DNA of 64,000 nt from Sphaerisporangium perillae (GCF_023276435.1 NZ_JALLPO010000001.1:124001-188000); one strand, 5' to 3'; counted from the stretch's first letter, positions 1 to 8,990 are shown. Translations and numbers: made by a program. Notes: a model not told the origin generated them from the sequence alone.

Positions 1-861
1 ACCATCCACGCGGCGGGAGTGGTGCACCGCGACCTGAAACCGGCGAACGTCATCCTGGCCGACGGCGAACCGCACGTCATCGACTTCGGCATCGCGTGCG
101 CGCTGGACTCCGCGTCGGTGACCGCGTCGGGCGCCGTGCTCGGCACTCCTGGATACCTCGCGCCGGAGGTGCTGGAGGGCGGGGAGGCGGGCCCCGCCGC
201 CGACGTCTTCGCCTGGGGCGCGACGATGGCCTACGCCGCCTCGGGACGCCAGCCGTACGGGTCGGGACCGGCGCCCGCGGTCGCCTACCGCGTCGTCCAT
301 CACGATCCCGACCTGGCCGAGGTGCCGTCCTGGCTGCTCCCGCTGATAGAGCAGTGCCTGCGGCACGACCCGGCGGCCAGGCCGACGACGGCCGAGCTCT
401 GCGCCAGGCTGGGGGCGGCCGCTCCGCCGCCGCCGCCGCTCGCGGCCGAGCGGCGGCGCGCCACGGACTCCGTGGAGCCGCCGACGCAGGTGTGGCGGCG
501 GCCCGGGCGGCGGGAGGCGGCCGGCGCGGTCGACGACGCGCGGGCCCGCCATCGTGACAAGGTGCGCCGGCGCTGGGTGGTCGGTTCGGGGGTCGTCGCC
601 GGCTTGGTGGCCGCCGCCGTCCGGCAGTATGTTCCGGAGATGTCGCTGCTGGTCCTCGCGGCCTACGGCGTCGGCGTGCTGGTGGACGCGGGCATGGGCC
701 TGGCCGCCAGGGCACGGTCTCGCGTGGTGTTCGACCTGGTCAGCGGGGCGGGTGCCGTCGGTTTGTACGCGGCGTTGATCGCGGTTTTCAGTCCCTTCAC
801 GCTGCTGCTGGCCCTCGCCACCGTGATGGTCGTCCTGGTGATGGTCGCCTTCGCCGGCTGA
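1..861 (+). CDS. Ser/Thr protein kinase, C-terminal part (5' end outside window)
   Basis: The reading frame is open from base 1, so the N-terminal lobe and ATP-binding loop lie outside the window. The visible part begins in the catalytic loop (HRDLKPAN), followed by the DFG metal-binding motif and the activation-segment end (GTPGYLAPE), all intact, so an active Hanks-type kinase is expected. After the kinase core comes a Pro/Ala/Arg-rich linker and then a C-terminal set of about three to four hydrophobic segments ending at the stop codon. Bacterial kinases more often have one membrane segment followed by an extracellular sensor; here the membrane block is terminal, so no extracellular sensor domain is present. 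Substrate is unknown. Confidence 0.9.
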   Translation, partial: TIHAAGVVHRDLKPANVILADGEPHVIDFGIACALDSASVTASGAVLGTPGYLAPEVLEGGEAGPAADVFAWGATMAYAASGRQPYGSGPAPAVAYRVVHHDPDLAEVPSWLLPLIEQCLRHDPAARPTTAELCARLGAAAPPPPPLAAERRRATDSVEPPTQVWRRPGRREAAGAVDDARARHRDKVRRRWVVGSGVVAGLVAAAVRQYVPEMSLLVLAAYGVGVLVDAGMGLAARARSRVVFDLVSGAGAVGLYAALIAVFSPFTLLLALATVMVVLVMVAFAG

Positions 862-1198
862 GGCCATGGGGCGCATGAGCGTCTGGAATTAAGTTCGGTA
901 TGGTGGGGGACATCAACGCCGTGCGAGCGCCGCAGGCCGTACAGGTACGATATTGCCGCTAAGCTACTAGTGAGTAACATAATCTGGAGGGTAAGGGATG
1001 GACTTCCGACACGGAAACCGTCCCGGGCCACCCAACGTCACGGCGCCCGTGGGCGCATGACAGTCTGAAGGCGGCTCTCGGTGCCGGTCACCGGAGCAGC
1101 CGTACGACGTGCGCGTACCCCGCGCGTACGTGCCGAGGAATTCGGCGCCAACCCAGCGATGCGGTGGCGCCTGTGAAACGGGAGGTCGGCCACCGGCC
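862..1198. other. Intergenic region upstream of etfBA
   Basis: This 337-base gap separates the kinase gene from etfB. Its middle (about 940-990) is markedly AT-richer than its surroundings and includes a possible -10 box TACGAT at 947-952. One short reading frame with a strong ribosome site lies at 998-1060 and is listed separately. I see no RNA gene and no clear kinase terminator. Confidence 0.5.
998..1060 (+). CDS. Possible 20-residue small ORF upstream of etfB
   Basis: The ATG is preceded by a strong Shine-Dalgarno stretch (GGAGGG about eight bases upstream) and an AT-rich promoter-like segment. The predicted peptide is MDFRHGNRPGPPNVTAPVGA. It has no signal peptide and no run of a single amino acid that would mark an attenuator. 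It could be a small protein, or an upstream ORF on the etf transcript that ends 138 bases before etfB. I do not recognise the peptide; the ribosome site is the only real support. Confidence 0.3.
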   Translation: MDFRHGNRPGPPNVTAPVGA

Positions 1199-1978
1199 AT
1201 GAACATCGTCGTCTGCGTGAAGCAGGTCCCCGACACGGCGACCGAGCGCAAGCTGAGTTCCAAGGACAACACGCTCGACCGTGACGCCGCGGACGGTGTC
1301 ATCAACGAGCTGTGTGAATACGCCGTCGAAGAGGCGCTCAAGATCAAAGAGGCCCACGGCGGCGAGGTGACCGTACTCACCATGGGGCCGAGCAAGGCCT
1401 CGGACACGATCCGCAAGGCTCTGGCCATGGGCGCCGACAAGGCCGTCCACCTGGTCGACGACGCTCTGCACGGCTCGGACGCGCTCTCCACCTCCTACGC
1501 CCTGGCCCAGACGCTGAAGAAGATCGGGTACGACCTGGTCATCCTCGGCTCGGAGTCCACGGACGCGCGCACCGGCGTGCTGGCCGCCATGCTGGCCGAG
1601 CGCCTCGGCACGCCCCAGCTCACGCTGGCCCGCAAGGTCGACATCGAGGGATCCTCCGTCACGATCGAGCGGGTCACCGACTACGGCTACGACAAGGTCC
1701 AGGCCTCGCTGCCCGCCGTCGTCTCCGTGGTCGAGAAGATCAACGAGCCGCGTTACCCCTCCTTCAAGGGGATCATGGCCGCGAAGAAGAAGCCGGTGCA
1801 GACCCTCGGCGTCGCCGACGCCGAGATCGACACCGCCCAGGTCGGCCTGGGAGGCGCCTGGAGCGAGGTGACGGAGTTCGCCGTCGCCCCGCCGCGCGCG
1901 GCCGGCACCATCGTCAAGGACGAGGGCGACGGCGGCTCCAAGGCCGCCGACTTCCTCGCGTCGAAGAAGTTCATCTGA
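1199..1978 (+). CDS. etfB: Electron transfer flavoprotein beta subunit
   Basis: This 259-residue protein starts MNIVVCVKQVPDT, the usual start of EtfB, and has the usual length for the family. EtfB binds AMP and forms with EtfA the cytoplasmic heterodimer that takes electrons from acyl-CoA dehydrogenases and passes them toward the quinone pool. The chosen ATG has GGAGGT 12 bases upstream at 1181-1186; the same frame is open 30 codons further upstream but lacks a convincing ribosome site and family similarity. etfA follows after 12 bases, so the two are one operon. No fix-type partner genes are adjacent. Confidence 0.96.
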   Translation: MNIVVCVKQVPDTATERKLSSKDNTLDRDAADGVINELCEYAVEEALKIKEAHGGEVTVLTMGPSKASDTIRKALAMGADKAVHLVDDALHGSDALSTSYALAQTLKKIGYDLVILGSESTDARTGVLAAMLAERLGTPQLTLARKVDIEGSSVTIERVTDYGYDKVQASLPAVVSVVEKINEPRYPSFKGIMAAKKKPVQTLGVADAEIDTAQVGLGGAWSEVTEFAVAPPRAAGTIVKDEGDGGSKAADFLASKKFI

Positions 1979-1990
1979 GGGGCGCGACCG

Positions 1991-2944
1991 ATGGCTGAGA
2001 TTCTGGTTCTCGTCGAGCACGTCGACGGTGAGGTCAAGAAGGTCACCCTGGAGCTGCTGACGCTGGCGCGCTCGCTGGGTTCGCCGTCCGCAGTCTGGGC
2101 CGGTCCCGGCTACTCCGCCGAGGCCAAGGCCAGGCTCGGCGAGTACGGCGCGGAGAGGGTCTACGTCGCCGACTCCGCCGAGATCGTCGACCACGTCGTG
2201 GCGCCGAAGGCCGAGCTGCTCGCCCAGCTCGTGTCCTCCGCCACCCCCGCGGCGGTCCTGGTGGCCGCCACCGCCGAGGGCAAGGAGATCGCCGGGCGTC
2301 TGGCGATCAAGACCGACTCCGGCGTCATCACCGACGCGGTGGGCCTTGGTGACGGCTTCGTCGCCGAGCAGTCCATCTTCGGCGGCGGCGTCAACGTCAA
2401 GTCGCGCGTGAGCAAGGGCACCCCGATCGTCGCGGTCCGCCCGAACTCCACCGCCCCCGAGGCCTCCGCCGGAGCGGCGGCCGAGGAGCAGGTGGCGGTG
2501 TCGCTGTCCGACGCGGCCAAGGCGACCAAGGTCGTCGAGCGCGTCAAGCAGGAGAAGGGCGCCCGGCCCGAGCTCACCGAGGCCGCGATCGTGGTCTCCG
2601 GTGGCCGCGGCGTCGGCTCGGCCGAGAACTTCTCCATCATCGAGAAGCTGGCCGACTCCCTCGGCGCCGCCGTCGGCGCCTCGCGCGCCGCGACCGACGC
2701 CGGATGGTACCCGCACCAGTTCCAGGTCGGGCAGACCGGCAAGACGGTGTCGCCGCAGCTGTACATCGCGGCGGGCATCTCCGGCGCCATCCAGCACCGG
2801 GCCGGCATGCAGACCGCCAAGACGATCATCGCGATCAACAAGGACCCCGAGGCGCCGATCTTCGAGCTGGCCGACTTCGGCGTGGTGGGCGATCTGAACC
2901 AGATCGTCCCGCAGCTCACCGAAGAGGTCGGCAAGCGCAAGTAG
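1991..2944 (+). CDS. etfA: Electron transfer flavoprotein alpha subunit
   Basis: The 317-residue protein has the EtfA layout: an N-terminal alpha/beta domain starting MAEILVLVEHVDGEVKK, and a C-terminal FAD-binding domain from about residue 195. That domain contains VVSGGRGVGSAENF, QVGQTGKTVSPQLY and GISGAIQH, which contact the flavin. It pairs with the EtfB encoded 12 bases upstream and carries the redox FAD. The ATG follows a GAGGGGC ribosome site overlapping the etfB stop region, suggesting coupled translation. A strong hairpin terminator follows 20 bases after the stop. Confidence 0.97.
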   Translation: MAEILVLVEHVDGEVKKVTLELLTLARSLGSPSAVWAGPGYSAEAKARLGEYGAERVYVADSAEIVDHVVAPKAELLAQLVSSATPAAVLVAATAEGKEIAGRLAIKTDSGVITDAVGLGDGFVAEQSIFGGGVNVKSRVSKGTPIVAVRPNSTAPEASAGAAAEEQVAVSLSDAAKATKVVERVKQEKGARPELTEAAIVVSGGRGVGSAENFSIIEKLADSLGAAVGASRAATDAGWYPHQFQVGQTGKTVSPQLYIAAGISGAIQHRAGMQTAKTIIAINKDPEAPIFELADFGVVGDLNQIVPQLTEEVGKRK

Positions 2945-2964
2945 ACCTCGCACGGGCGTTCACC

Positions 2965-3016
2965 GGAACGGCGCCGCACCCCGCTCCGCAGCGGGTGCGG
3001 CGCCGTTCCGCGTTTT
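2965..3016 (+). terminator. Rho-independent terminator of etfBA
   Basis: A 17-bp perfect stem (2965-2981 pairing with 2993-3009, starting GGAACGGCGCCGCACCC) encloses a small loop that can extend by three more pairs. A short T run (GCGTTTT) follows at 3010-3016. It lies directly after etfA. Confidence 0.85.
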
Positions 3017-3135
3017 CCGGCCCCTGGCGGCCCCGGATCGTCCGTGCCTCATAGCCAGCCCGGGTAGACGCCGATATCACGGCAAGCGGATGACTCCCGT
3101 GCCCCGGCGACATGACATCCGTCAGGCCGTACCGA

Positions 3136-4350
3136 TCAGGCGGCGGTCTTCAGGGGCACGGGAGGCTGCAGCTCGCGGATCTCCGCGCCGGCCGTGTGCG
3201 GCTTCGGCAGGAAGTGGGCGGCCGCCGCGATGAGGACACCGAGGACGACCGCGATGCCGAGCGCGACCCTGAGCGTGGCGGCATGGGACAGGAACCCGAT
3301 CACGACCGGGCCGAGGAGCAGGCCCGCGTACCCCATCGCCCCGGTCTGGGCGATGGCCGGCCCGGGACTGCCGGTCGCCGTGCCCGCGAGCGAGATCGCC
3401 ATCGGGGACACCGTGGCGACGGTGAGGCCGATGAGGGCCATCCCGGCGACGGCGACCACGGGCGACGAGGTCGTGATCACCAGCGTGAAGGTGGCCGCCG
3501 TACCGAGGCCGGAGGCCATGATCAGGCGCCGGGCGCCGGCCCGCGAGCGCAGCCGGTCGCCGGCGAGCCGGGCGATGAGCATGCCGCCCTCGAAGATCGG
3601 GTACCCGAGGGCGGCGACCGCCTCGGGGGCGCCGATGGTGTCCCGCAGGAACAGGCCGTTCCAGTCGGCGACGGCGCCCTCGACCATGAACGCCCCGAAC
3701 GCGATCGCGCCGAGCAGGTACACCATCGCAGGCATCCTGCGCCGCGCCCCGCCGGAGGCCGCGTCACGCGAGGCCTGCTCGGCGGAGGTCCGGTCGGGCA
3801 GGAATCCGCGGCTGAGCACGTACGCCACCGGCGCCGAGACCAGGGCGACCAGCGCCAGGTTGGCCGTGAAGGAGACGCCGAAGGAGATGGCGGCGGTGCC
3901 GAGAAGCCCGGCCGACATGGCGCCCACGCACCATCCGGCGTGCATGCCGTTCATCAGTGGGCGGCCGTAGGCGCGCTCGACCGTCGAGCCCTGGGCGTTC
4001 ATCGCGACGTCGACCGCTCCGAACGCCATGCCGAACAGCGCCGCGGCCCCGATCAGCCACGGGAGCGAGGGGGCGAAGGCGACGCCGAGGAGCGACGTCG
4101 CGCAGAGAGGGGCTCCGACCCGCAGGACGGCGCGGCTGCCCGTCCGTGCCATCACACCCCGCATGGACTGCATGGTCACCAGCGCCCCGAGACCCCACGC
4201 CAGGAGCACGACACCGACCGATGCTTCGGATATGCCCAGCTTGTCGGTCAGCGCGGGGATGCGCACAGTGAACGTGCCGCACATCAGGCCGGCGAGGACG
4301 AAGGTGAGGATCGCCCGGGAACGGGCCACCCTCAGAACGCGGGTCATCAC
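3136..4350 (-). CDS. MFS transporter, YbjJ-like
   Basis: This 404-residue protein has about 12 hydrophobic segments and the layout of the major facilitator superfamily. The segment around residues 105-145 (DVAMNAQG, then MNGMHAGWCVG) resembles the YbjJ/FucP-like branch of small-molecule transporters. Substrate cannot be read from the sequence. The start is a doubled ATG preceded by AAAGGAAA, so initiation could be at either ATG. The upstream neighbour on the same strand is a TetR-family repressor 337 bases away, so this may be its exporter target, although no copy of the operator found upstream of tetR is obvious in front of this gene. Confidence 0.85.
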   Translation of the reverse strand: MMTRVLRVARSRAILTFVLAGLMCGTFTVRIPALTDKLGISEASVGVVLLAWGLGALVTMQSMRGVMARTGSRAVLRVGAPLCATSLLGVAFAPSLPWLIGAAALFGMAFGAVDVAMNAQGSTVERAYGRPLMNGMHAGWCVGAMSAGLLGTAAISFGVSFTANLALVALVSAPVAYVLSRGFLPDRTSAEQASRDAASGGARRRMPAMVYLLGAIAFGAFMVEGAVADWNGLFLRDTIGAPEAVAALGYPIFEGGMLIARLAGDRLRSRAGARRLIMASGLGTAATFTLVITTSSPVVAVAGMALIGLTVATVSPMAISLAGTATGSPGPAIAQTGAMGYAGLLLGPVVIGFLSHAATLRVALGIAVVLGVLIAAAAHFLPKPHTAGAEIRELQPPVPLKTAA

Positions 4351-4687
4351 GGTTTCCTTTCAAATGTTCTGTACACAGGTGTGGACGGTGTCGCACCGCA
4401 GGCGTGGGCCGCCTTCGGGCGTCGGCCGGCATGGGCAGGCAGCCGGCCGGACATGGGGACGGGCATGGGCATGGGAAGGCCGACCCGGAGAACGCGCGAC
4501 GGCGGGGGAGGCCGCCCGGCGAGGGAATGGTCACCACGGCCGGACGTCGCCCGCTCAGAAGCGGGACCCTGGGGTCACCGGCGCCAAGAACGGAGCGAAG
4601 ACTCGAAGATCACGGGTCCGGGGACCCGGCCTCAGGCACAACCAGGAAGCCGTACCCTTCGGCACGACTCGGGGCTCAGGTTCGGGG
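4351..4687. other. Gap between tetR and the MFS gene
   Basis: This holds no convincing gene. It contains imprecise GGCATGGG-like short repeats around 4430-4480 and a short inverted repeat CGGGTCC/GGACCCG at 4613-4628 that might end tetR transcription. The MFS promoter presumably lies near 4351-4400, where the sequence turns AT-richer. Confidence 0.4.
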
Positions 4688-5197
4688 TCATGGGTTCGGG
4701 AGCAGGGCGAGGAGGCGGCGGTGGAGTTCCTCGTACTGGGCCTCGTCGTAGAACCCGGGGTCGTGGGTCGCCACTTCCCACAGACCCTCGCAGGCCAGCC
4801 GGACGATCTGGGCCGCCATCCGGTCGGGCTCGGTCTCCATGCCCTCGCGATGCCAGCGGGCCATCGCCTCGCGCAGCGGGGCGAGGAGCTGGGGATCCCC
4901 GGCCGCGCCGGTGACGACGGCCCACCGTCTCAGCCGGCCGCTGCGGACCGCGGCCAAGGTGGCCGCCAGATAGGCGCGGGTGTACGAACTCTCACCTTGG
5001 GAGGCGACCAGCTCGTCGAAGTCCGCGACCAGGCGCTCGATCAGACCTTTGATCAGTGCTTCTTTGGTGCTGAAGTGGTAGAGAAGACCGCCTTTGCTCA
5101 CGCCGGCGCGCTCGGCCACGGCCGACAGCGTGAGGCACCCGGCCCCCTGGTCGGCCAGCAGCTCCTCCGCCGCGTTCAAAAGCTCGTCTTTTCTCAC
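4688..5197 (-). CDS. TetR-family transcriptional repressor
   Basis: The 169-residue protein has an N-terminal TetR helix-turn-helix (LSAVAERAGVSKGGLLYHF, about residues 25-45) and a C-terminal helical ligand-binding domain resembling TetR_C_6-type regulators. The frame extends to 5233, but the GTG at 5197 is preferred: it begins the normal family start (RKDELLNAAEELL), and a promoter (-35 TTGAGA at 5234-5229, -10 TATAGT at 5209-5204) would put the transcription start at or next to this GTG, giving a leaderless mRNA. A strong inverted repeat overlaps that promoter, implying autorepression. Likely controls itself, possibly the divergent cysteine desulfurase, and perhaps the MFS gene downstream. 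Confidence 0.88.
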   Translation of the reverse strand: MRKDELLNAAEELLADQGAGCLTLSAVAERAGVSKGGLLYHFSTKEALIKGLIERLVADFDELVASQGESSYTRAYLAATLAAVRSGRLRRWAVVTGAAGDPQLLAPLREAMARWHREGMETEPDRMAAQIVRLACEGLWEVATHDPGFYDEAQYEELHRRLLALLPNP

Positions 5198-5202
5198 ATC
5201 GT

Positions 5203-5228
5203 AACTATACCGGCTGGACGGTACAGTT
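5203..5228. promoter_or_regulatory. TetR-type operator between tetR and the cysteine desulfurase gene
   Basis: Two 10-bp arms, AACTATACCG (5203-5212) and CGGTACAGTT (5219-5228), are inverted with one mismatch and a 6-bp spacer. The element covers the -10 and spacer of the tetR promoter. It also lies in the expected -35 region of a plus-strand promoter with -10 TACTCT at 5240-5245. Position and symmetry fit autoregulation by the adjacent TetR protein. Confidence 0.75.
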
Positions 5229-5255
5229 CTCAAGCTGGGTACTCTGGACTACGCC

Positions 5256-6416
5256 ATGGCTTACCTAGACCACGCGGCGACCACGCCGATGCTCCCTGAG
5301 GCCGTCGAGGCGATGACCGCGCAACTCGTGCGCGTCGGGAACGCCTCGTCCCTTCACGCCGCCGGACGCCGCACCCGCAGGGTCGTCGAGGAGTCGCGCG
5401 AGACCATCGCCGGCGCCCTCGGCGCACGACCGAGCGAGGTCGTCTTCACCTCCGGGGGCACCGAGGCCGACAACCTCGCCATCAAGGGGCTCTTCTGGGC
5501 GCGCCAGGCGTCCTGCGGAGCCGACCGGATCCTGATCAGCGCCGTCGAGCACCACGCCGCCCTCGACCCGGCCCACTGGCTGGCCGACCGGCAGGGCGCG
5601 TCCGTCGAGCCGCTGGACGTCGACGAGTACGGCCGCGTCCACCCCGACACGCTGCGCGCCGCCATCGAGAAGGCTCCTGATCGCGTCGCCCTGGTCAGCG
5701 TGATGTGGGCCAACAACGAGGTCGGCACCATCCAGCCGATCCCCGAGCTGGCCGCGCTCGCCCGGGAGTACGGCATCCCGTTCCACAGCGACGCGGTCCA
5801 GGCCGTGGGACAGCTGCCGGTGTCGTTCTCCGGGTCCGGCGTGGAGGCCATGACCCTGTCGGGGCACAAGGTCGGCGGGCCGATGGGCGTCGGAGCCCTG
5901 CTGCTGGCCAGGGGTGTGGACCCGGTCCCGGTGCTCCACGGCGGCGGCCAGGAGCGCGACGTGCGCTCGGGCACCCTGGACGCGCCGGCGATCGCCGGTT
6001 TCGCGGCGGCCGTGCGGACCGCGGTCGAGCGCCAGGAGGAGAACGCCGCCCGGCTGCGCGCTCTGCGCGACCAGCTGATCGCCAGGATGCGTGAGGCGGT
6101 GCCGGACGTGGTCCTCAACGGCCATCCCGACGACCGCCTCCCCGGCAACGCCCACTTCTCCTTCCCCGGCTGCGAGGGCGACGCGCTGCTGATGCTGCTC
6201 GACGCCAAGGGAGTCGAGTGCTCGACGGGCTCGGCCTGCTCCGCGGGCGTCGCCCAGCCTTCCCACGTGCTGCTCGCCATGGGCGCCGACGCCGTACGGG
6301 CACGGGGGTCGCTGCGCTTCACCCTCGGCCACACCTCGACCGAGGCCGACATCGACGAGCTGATGCGGGTCATCGGCCCCGCCGCCGACCGCGCCCGCCG
6401 GGCCGGCCTCACCTAG
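5256..6416 (+). CDS. Cysteine desulfurase (IscS/NifS type)
   Basis: This PLP enzyme takes sulfur from cysteine as an enzyme-bound persulfide and releases alanine. The 386-residue protein starts [12 protein letters not shown], as the family does. The PLP lysine is in SGHK (K205), histidines 99-100 lie in the cofactor pocket, and the persulfide cysteine is C328 in STGSACSAG. The mobile catalytic loop is short-to-normal IscS length. In related actinobacteria this gene sits just before mnmA and is the likely sulfur donor for tRNA 2-thiouridine; here an L11 paralogue, a MerR gene and a conserved hypothetical separate them. Transcription is divergent from tetR and probably starts very near the ATG. 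Confidence 0.93.
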   Translation: MAYLDHAATTPMLPEAVEAMTAQLVRVGNASSLHAAGRRTRRVVEESRETIAGALGARPSEVVFTSGGTEADNLAIKGLFWARQASCGADRILISAVEHHAALDPAHWLADRQGASVEPLDVDEYGRVHPDTLRAAIEKAPDRVALVSVMWANNEVGTIQPIPELAALAREYGIPFHSDAVQAVGQLPVSFSGSGVEAMTLSGHKVGGPMGVGALLLARGVDPVPVLHGGGQERDVRSGTLDAPAIAGFAAAVRTAVERQEENAARLRALRDQLIARMREAVPDVVLNGHPDDRLPGNAHFSFPGCEGDALLMLLDAKGVECSTGSACSAGVAQPSHVLLAMGADAVRARGSLRFTLGHTSTEADIDELMRVIGPAADRARRAGLT

Positions 6417-6463
6417 CCGTACCGACCTGGCCGTACCGATCCAGGGCCGGTGGGCCGTGGGGT

Positions 6464-6889
6464 TCAGTCCTTGATCTGGAGGCCCATTGAGCGGGCCGTG
6501 CCGGCGATGATCTTTTCGGCCTGGTCGAGGTCGGTGGTGTTGAGGTCGGGGAGCTTGGTGCGGGCGACCTCCCGCAACTGCTCCCGGCTGATCGTCGCGG
6601 CGGTGTGGTGGCCGGGGCGGGGACTGCCGCCGTCCAGGCCGGCGGCTCTGCGCAGGAGCGAGGCCGTGGTGGGCATCTTGGTGACGAGGTCGAACGACCG
6701 GTCCTCGTACACCGTGACCTCGGCAGGCACCACGAACCCGCGCTGCGCCTCCGTGGCGGCGTTGTACCGCCGGCAGAAGTCCATGAGGTTGATCCCCAGC
6801 GGGCCGAGGTCCTTGCCGACGGTCGCGGGCCCGGCCTCACCGGCTTTGAGCTGTATCTTCACGACCCTGGTGATCTTGTGCTTAGCCAT
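6464..6889 (-). CDS. Divergent second ribosomal protein L11 (rplK paralogue)
   Basis: The 141-residue product aligns along its full length with L11: [13 protein letters not shown] at the start, [20 protein letters not shown] and GTARSMG. It is not the housekeeping copy in a nusG-rplKA context. The linker normally reading NPSPPVGPALG reads [10 protein letters not shown] (residues 20-29): it loses the two adjacent prolines and has lysine at the proline equivalent to E. coli P26. From established work on bacterial L11, changes at P22 and P26 give resistance to thiostrepton and micrococcin. It is transcribed divergently from a MerR regulator with a palindromic operator between them. Probable role: an inducible, drug-insensitive L11 (inference). 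The frame is open to 6958, but the ATG at 6889 gives the family start. Confidence 0.9.
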   Translation of the reverse strand: MAKHKITRVVKIQLKAGEAGPATVGKDLGPLGINLMDFCRRYNAATEAQRGFVVPAEVTVYEDRSFDLVTKMPTTASLLRRAAGLDGGSPRPGHHTAATISREQLREVARTKLPDLNTTDLDQAEKIIAGTARSMGLQIKD

Positions 6890-6896
6890 GCCGGAA

Positions 6897-6927
6897 ACGG
6901 TAAACTGTCCAGTTACTGGAGACTCAA
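6897..6927 (-). promoter_or_regulatory. MerR-type promoter/operator between the L11 paralogue and merR
   Basis: A perfect palindrome TCCAGT-T-ACTGGA (6908-6920) sits between a -35 TTGAGT (6927-6922) and a possible -10 TACCGT (6902-6897) reading toward the L11 gene. The spacer is 19 bases, the stretched spacing typical of promoters activated by MerR proteins. A second -10 candidate, TTTACC at 6904-6899, would give a normal 17-base spacer. Toward merR, AATAAT (6931-6936) lies eight bases from the ATG, so that transcript is nearly leaderless. Confidence 0.7.
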
Positions 6928-6943
6928 CGGAATAATCGTCACC

Positions 6944-7888
6944 ATGGCCACGCAACACGAGAGGTACACGATCGGGCGGCTCTCCAAGCTGTCCGGGCTC
7001 CCGGTGAAGACGATCCGGTTCTACTCGGACGCCGGGGTCCTCCCCGAGCGCGACCGCACGGCGGGCGGCTACCGCGTGTACGGCGAGGAAGACCTGGCCC
7101 GGCTGGAGCTCATCCGCACCCTCCGCGAGATCGGCGTCGACCTGGCCACGATCCGCTCACTCGGCGAGCGCGATCTGCGGCAGGTGCTCACCCTCCAGCT
7201 GCGCACCGTGGAGACCCAGCTGAAGGCGCTCCAGCGCACCCGCGCCGTCCTGCGCGCCACGCTGGAGCGAGGCGAGCCCTCGGAGACGGACCTGCGCAGG
7301 CTCAACACGCTCGGCCGCCTCGGAGCGGCCGAGCGCGAGGCGCTGATGGACGCGTTCGTGTCCGAGGTCGGCGGGGGGAACCGCGCCCGCGAGCAGTGGC
7401 TCACCGGGCTGCGGGAGGCCATGGTGCCCGACCTTCCCTCCGAGCCCACCGTCGAACAGCTCGACGCGTGGCTGGAACTGGCCGAGCTGCTGTCCGACGA
7501 GGACTACCGGGCCGTCCTGCGCCGGGACGATTCCGGGTTCTGGGAGCGGTGGGCGAAGGCCGGAGGGGACGACCTGGCGGACTGGCAGCAGATCAACGAG
7601 GAGATCGCCGGCACGGTGCTCACCGCCATCGACCAAGGGGTGCAGCCGGATTCCGCGGCCGCCGGCCCGGTCCTCGACCATGTCGTCGCCCTCCTCGGCA
7701 GGATGCACGGCGCGGTGGACGCCGGCCCGGAGTTCCGGCGCTCGCTGGTCCGCGCGTACGACGAACACGACCCGCGCGCCGTACGCCACTGGGAGCTGGT
7801 GGCCGTGATCCAGCACACGCCCTGGCCGCCGCCGCAGACCATCGCCCACGGCTGGATCGCCGACGCACTGCGCGCGAGCCTTCGCTGA
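6944..7888 (+). CDS. MerR-family regulator with TipA-like C-terminal domain
   Basis: The 314-residue protein has a MerR winged helix-turn-helix at about residues 8-76 ([20 protein letters not shown]), a coiled coil near 78-105, and a long helical effector region. The segment around DWQQINEEI and [10 protein letters not shown] (about residues 206-235) resembles the antibiotic-recognition domain of TipA (PF07739), where an AGVPADSPEA-like turn occurs; this match is by eye and modest. TipA binds thiopeptides covalently through a cysteine, and this protein contains no cysteine, so any ligand would be held non-covalently. It most likely activates the divergent L11 paralogue and itself from the operator at 6908-6920. 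Confidence 0.82.
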   Translation: MATQHERYTIGRLSKLSGLPVKTIRFYSDAGVLPERDRTAGGYRVYGEEDLARLELIRTLREIGVDLATIRSLGERDLRQVLTLQLRTVETQLKALQRTRAVLRATLERGEPSETDLRRLNTLGRLGAAEREALMDAFVSEVGGGNRAREQWLTGLREAMVPDLPSEPTVEQLDAWLELAELLSDEDYRAVLRRDDSGFWERWAKAGGDDLADWQQINEEIAGTVLTAIDQGVQPDSAAAGPVLDHVVALLGRMHGAVDAGPEFRRSLVRAYDEHDPRAVRHWELVAVIQHTPWPPPQTIAHGWIADALRASLR

Positions 7889-7946
7889 CGCCCGTACGGA
7901 CCGGACGCCCGGCTCGGGCCGGTCCGGTCCGGCTGGACCGCCGGGG

Positions 7947-8990
7947 TCAGGTCAGGAAAGGCGAGATGGAGATCCAGCCCGGGTCGTCGTCGACCTCGAC
8001 CGTGGGGTGGCCTTCCTTCCAGCCCGCGACCAGCTCGCCGACCGTCGCGGCCGCGTTCGCGGCCGGGTCGGCGTAGATGTGCACCATGCGGGCGCCCTCG
8101 GAGCTGACGAGGACGGCGAGCAGCGCGGTGCCGCCGAGCCGGTCGACCAGGCCGGCCAGGTGCTCCTCGAACTCCCGGAGCGCCACCGCGGACTCCCCGG
8201 CCGGCAGGCCGTCCTCGTCGGACTCGGCGTACGGCAGCGTGATCGCGATGTGCTGGTCGAGGAGGGGGTGGTCGACCGGGCGCAGGGGATGGCGGGCGGT
8301 GACGATCAGGCGCGCCCCGCCGGCGGTCTGGCCCTCCATCAGCGCCCACTGCTCCTGCTGGTACTCCGAGGCGAGGTCGGCCACCACGGCGGGCAGGTGG
8401 ACGGCGGCCACGGCGTCGATGGGCGGAGCGGTGGCGGCGGTGATGTCCCCGACCCAGCGGGCGACCTCGTCCTCGCCGAGCAGTGTGTCCAGGGCCAGCA
8501 CGGCGGCCTCGGTGCGCGTCTCGTCGTCCAGGTCGGGAAATATCGGATGGTAGGCGGCGACGTCGATGCGGGGCGACCCGCTGGGCACCCGAAGCCCCAG
8601 CATCAGCAGGTCCAGGGCGAACTCCCGCCCCGCCACCTGCAGCGAGAGGTTCGCGGCGTCCGGGACGGCCGGCCGGGACGGGTGGAACTCCCACATCATG
8701 TCGGACGCCGGCGCGGCGAGCGCCCAGCGGTGGGCCAGCGGACGTAGCTCCGGGTTGCCCGCCGAGGACACGATCAGGGCGTGCAGTGCCGACCGGCCCG
8801 TCGTGACGCCCCACACCAGGTCGGGGCTCAGTGCCTCGACCGCGGGGGAGATCTCCTCCGCCAGCCCCGCGGTGTCGTCGGCCGCCAGCAGGGAGTCGAC
8901 CCTCGGCCGTGCCTGCGCCCACCATGTCCAGAAGCCGGCGATCGCGTCGGCTGGCCCACCCGGCTCGTCTTTCCGCCCGAACAGTCGCAT
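7947..8990 (-). CDS. Conserved actinobacterial hypothetical protein
   Basis: I do not assign a function. The 347-residue protein begins MRLFGRKDE, then has an N-terminal helical segment rich in Trp ([15 protein letters not shown]), and a soluble alpha/beta body without signal peptide or membrane segment. A similar protein occurs in this place, near mnmA and ligA, in other actinomycetes, so it belongs to the ancestral gene order. The ATG at 8990 was chosen over an 89-codon upstream extension because GGGAGGATC lies just before it. Transcription is divergent from mnmA. Confidence 0.75.
   Translation of the reverse strand: MRLFGRKDEPGGPADAIAGFWTWWAQARPRVDSLLAADDTAGLAEEISPAVEALSPDLVWGVTTGRSALHALIVSSAGNPELRPLAHRWALAAPASDMMWEFHPSRPAVPDAANLSLQVAGREFALDLLMLGLRVPSGSPRIDVAAYHPIFPDLDDETRTEAAVLALDTLLGEDEVARWVGDITAATAPPIDAVAAVHLPAVVADLASEYQQEQWALMEGQTAGGARLIVTARHPLRPVDHPLLDQHIAITLPYAESDEDGLPAGESAVALREFEEHLAGLVDRLGGTALLAVLVSSEGARMVHIYADPAANAAATVGELVAGWKEGHPTVEVDDDPGWISISPFLT

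Noticed and set aside
3112-4914. A 600-codon plus-strand frame over the MFS gene
   Set aside because: It is antisense to a clear 12-helix transporter, and its product is hydrophilic and repetitive.
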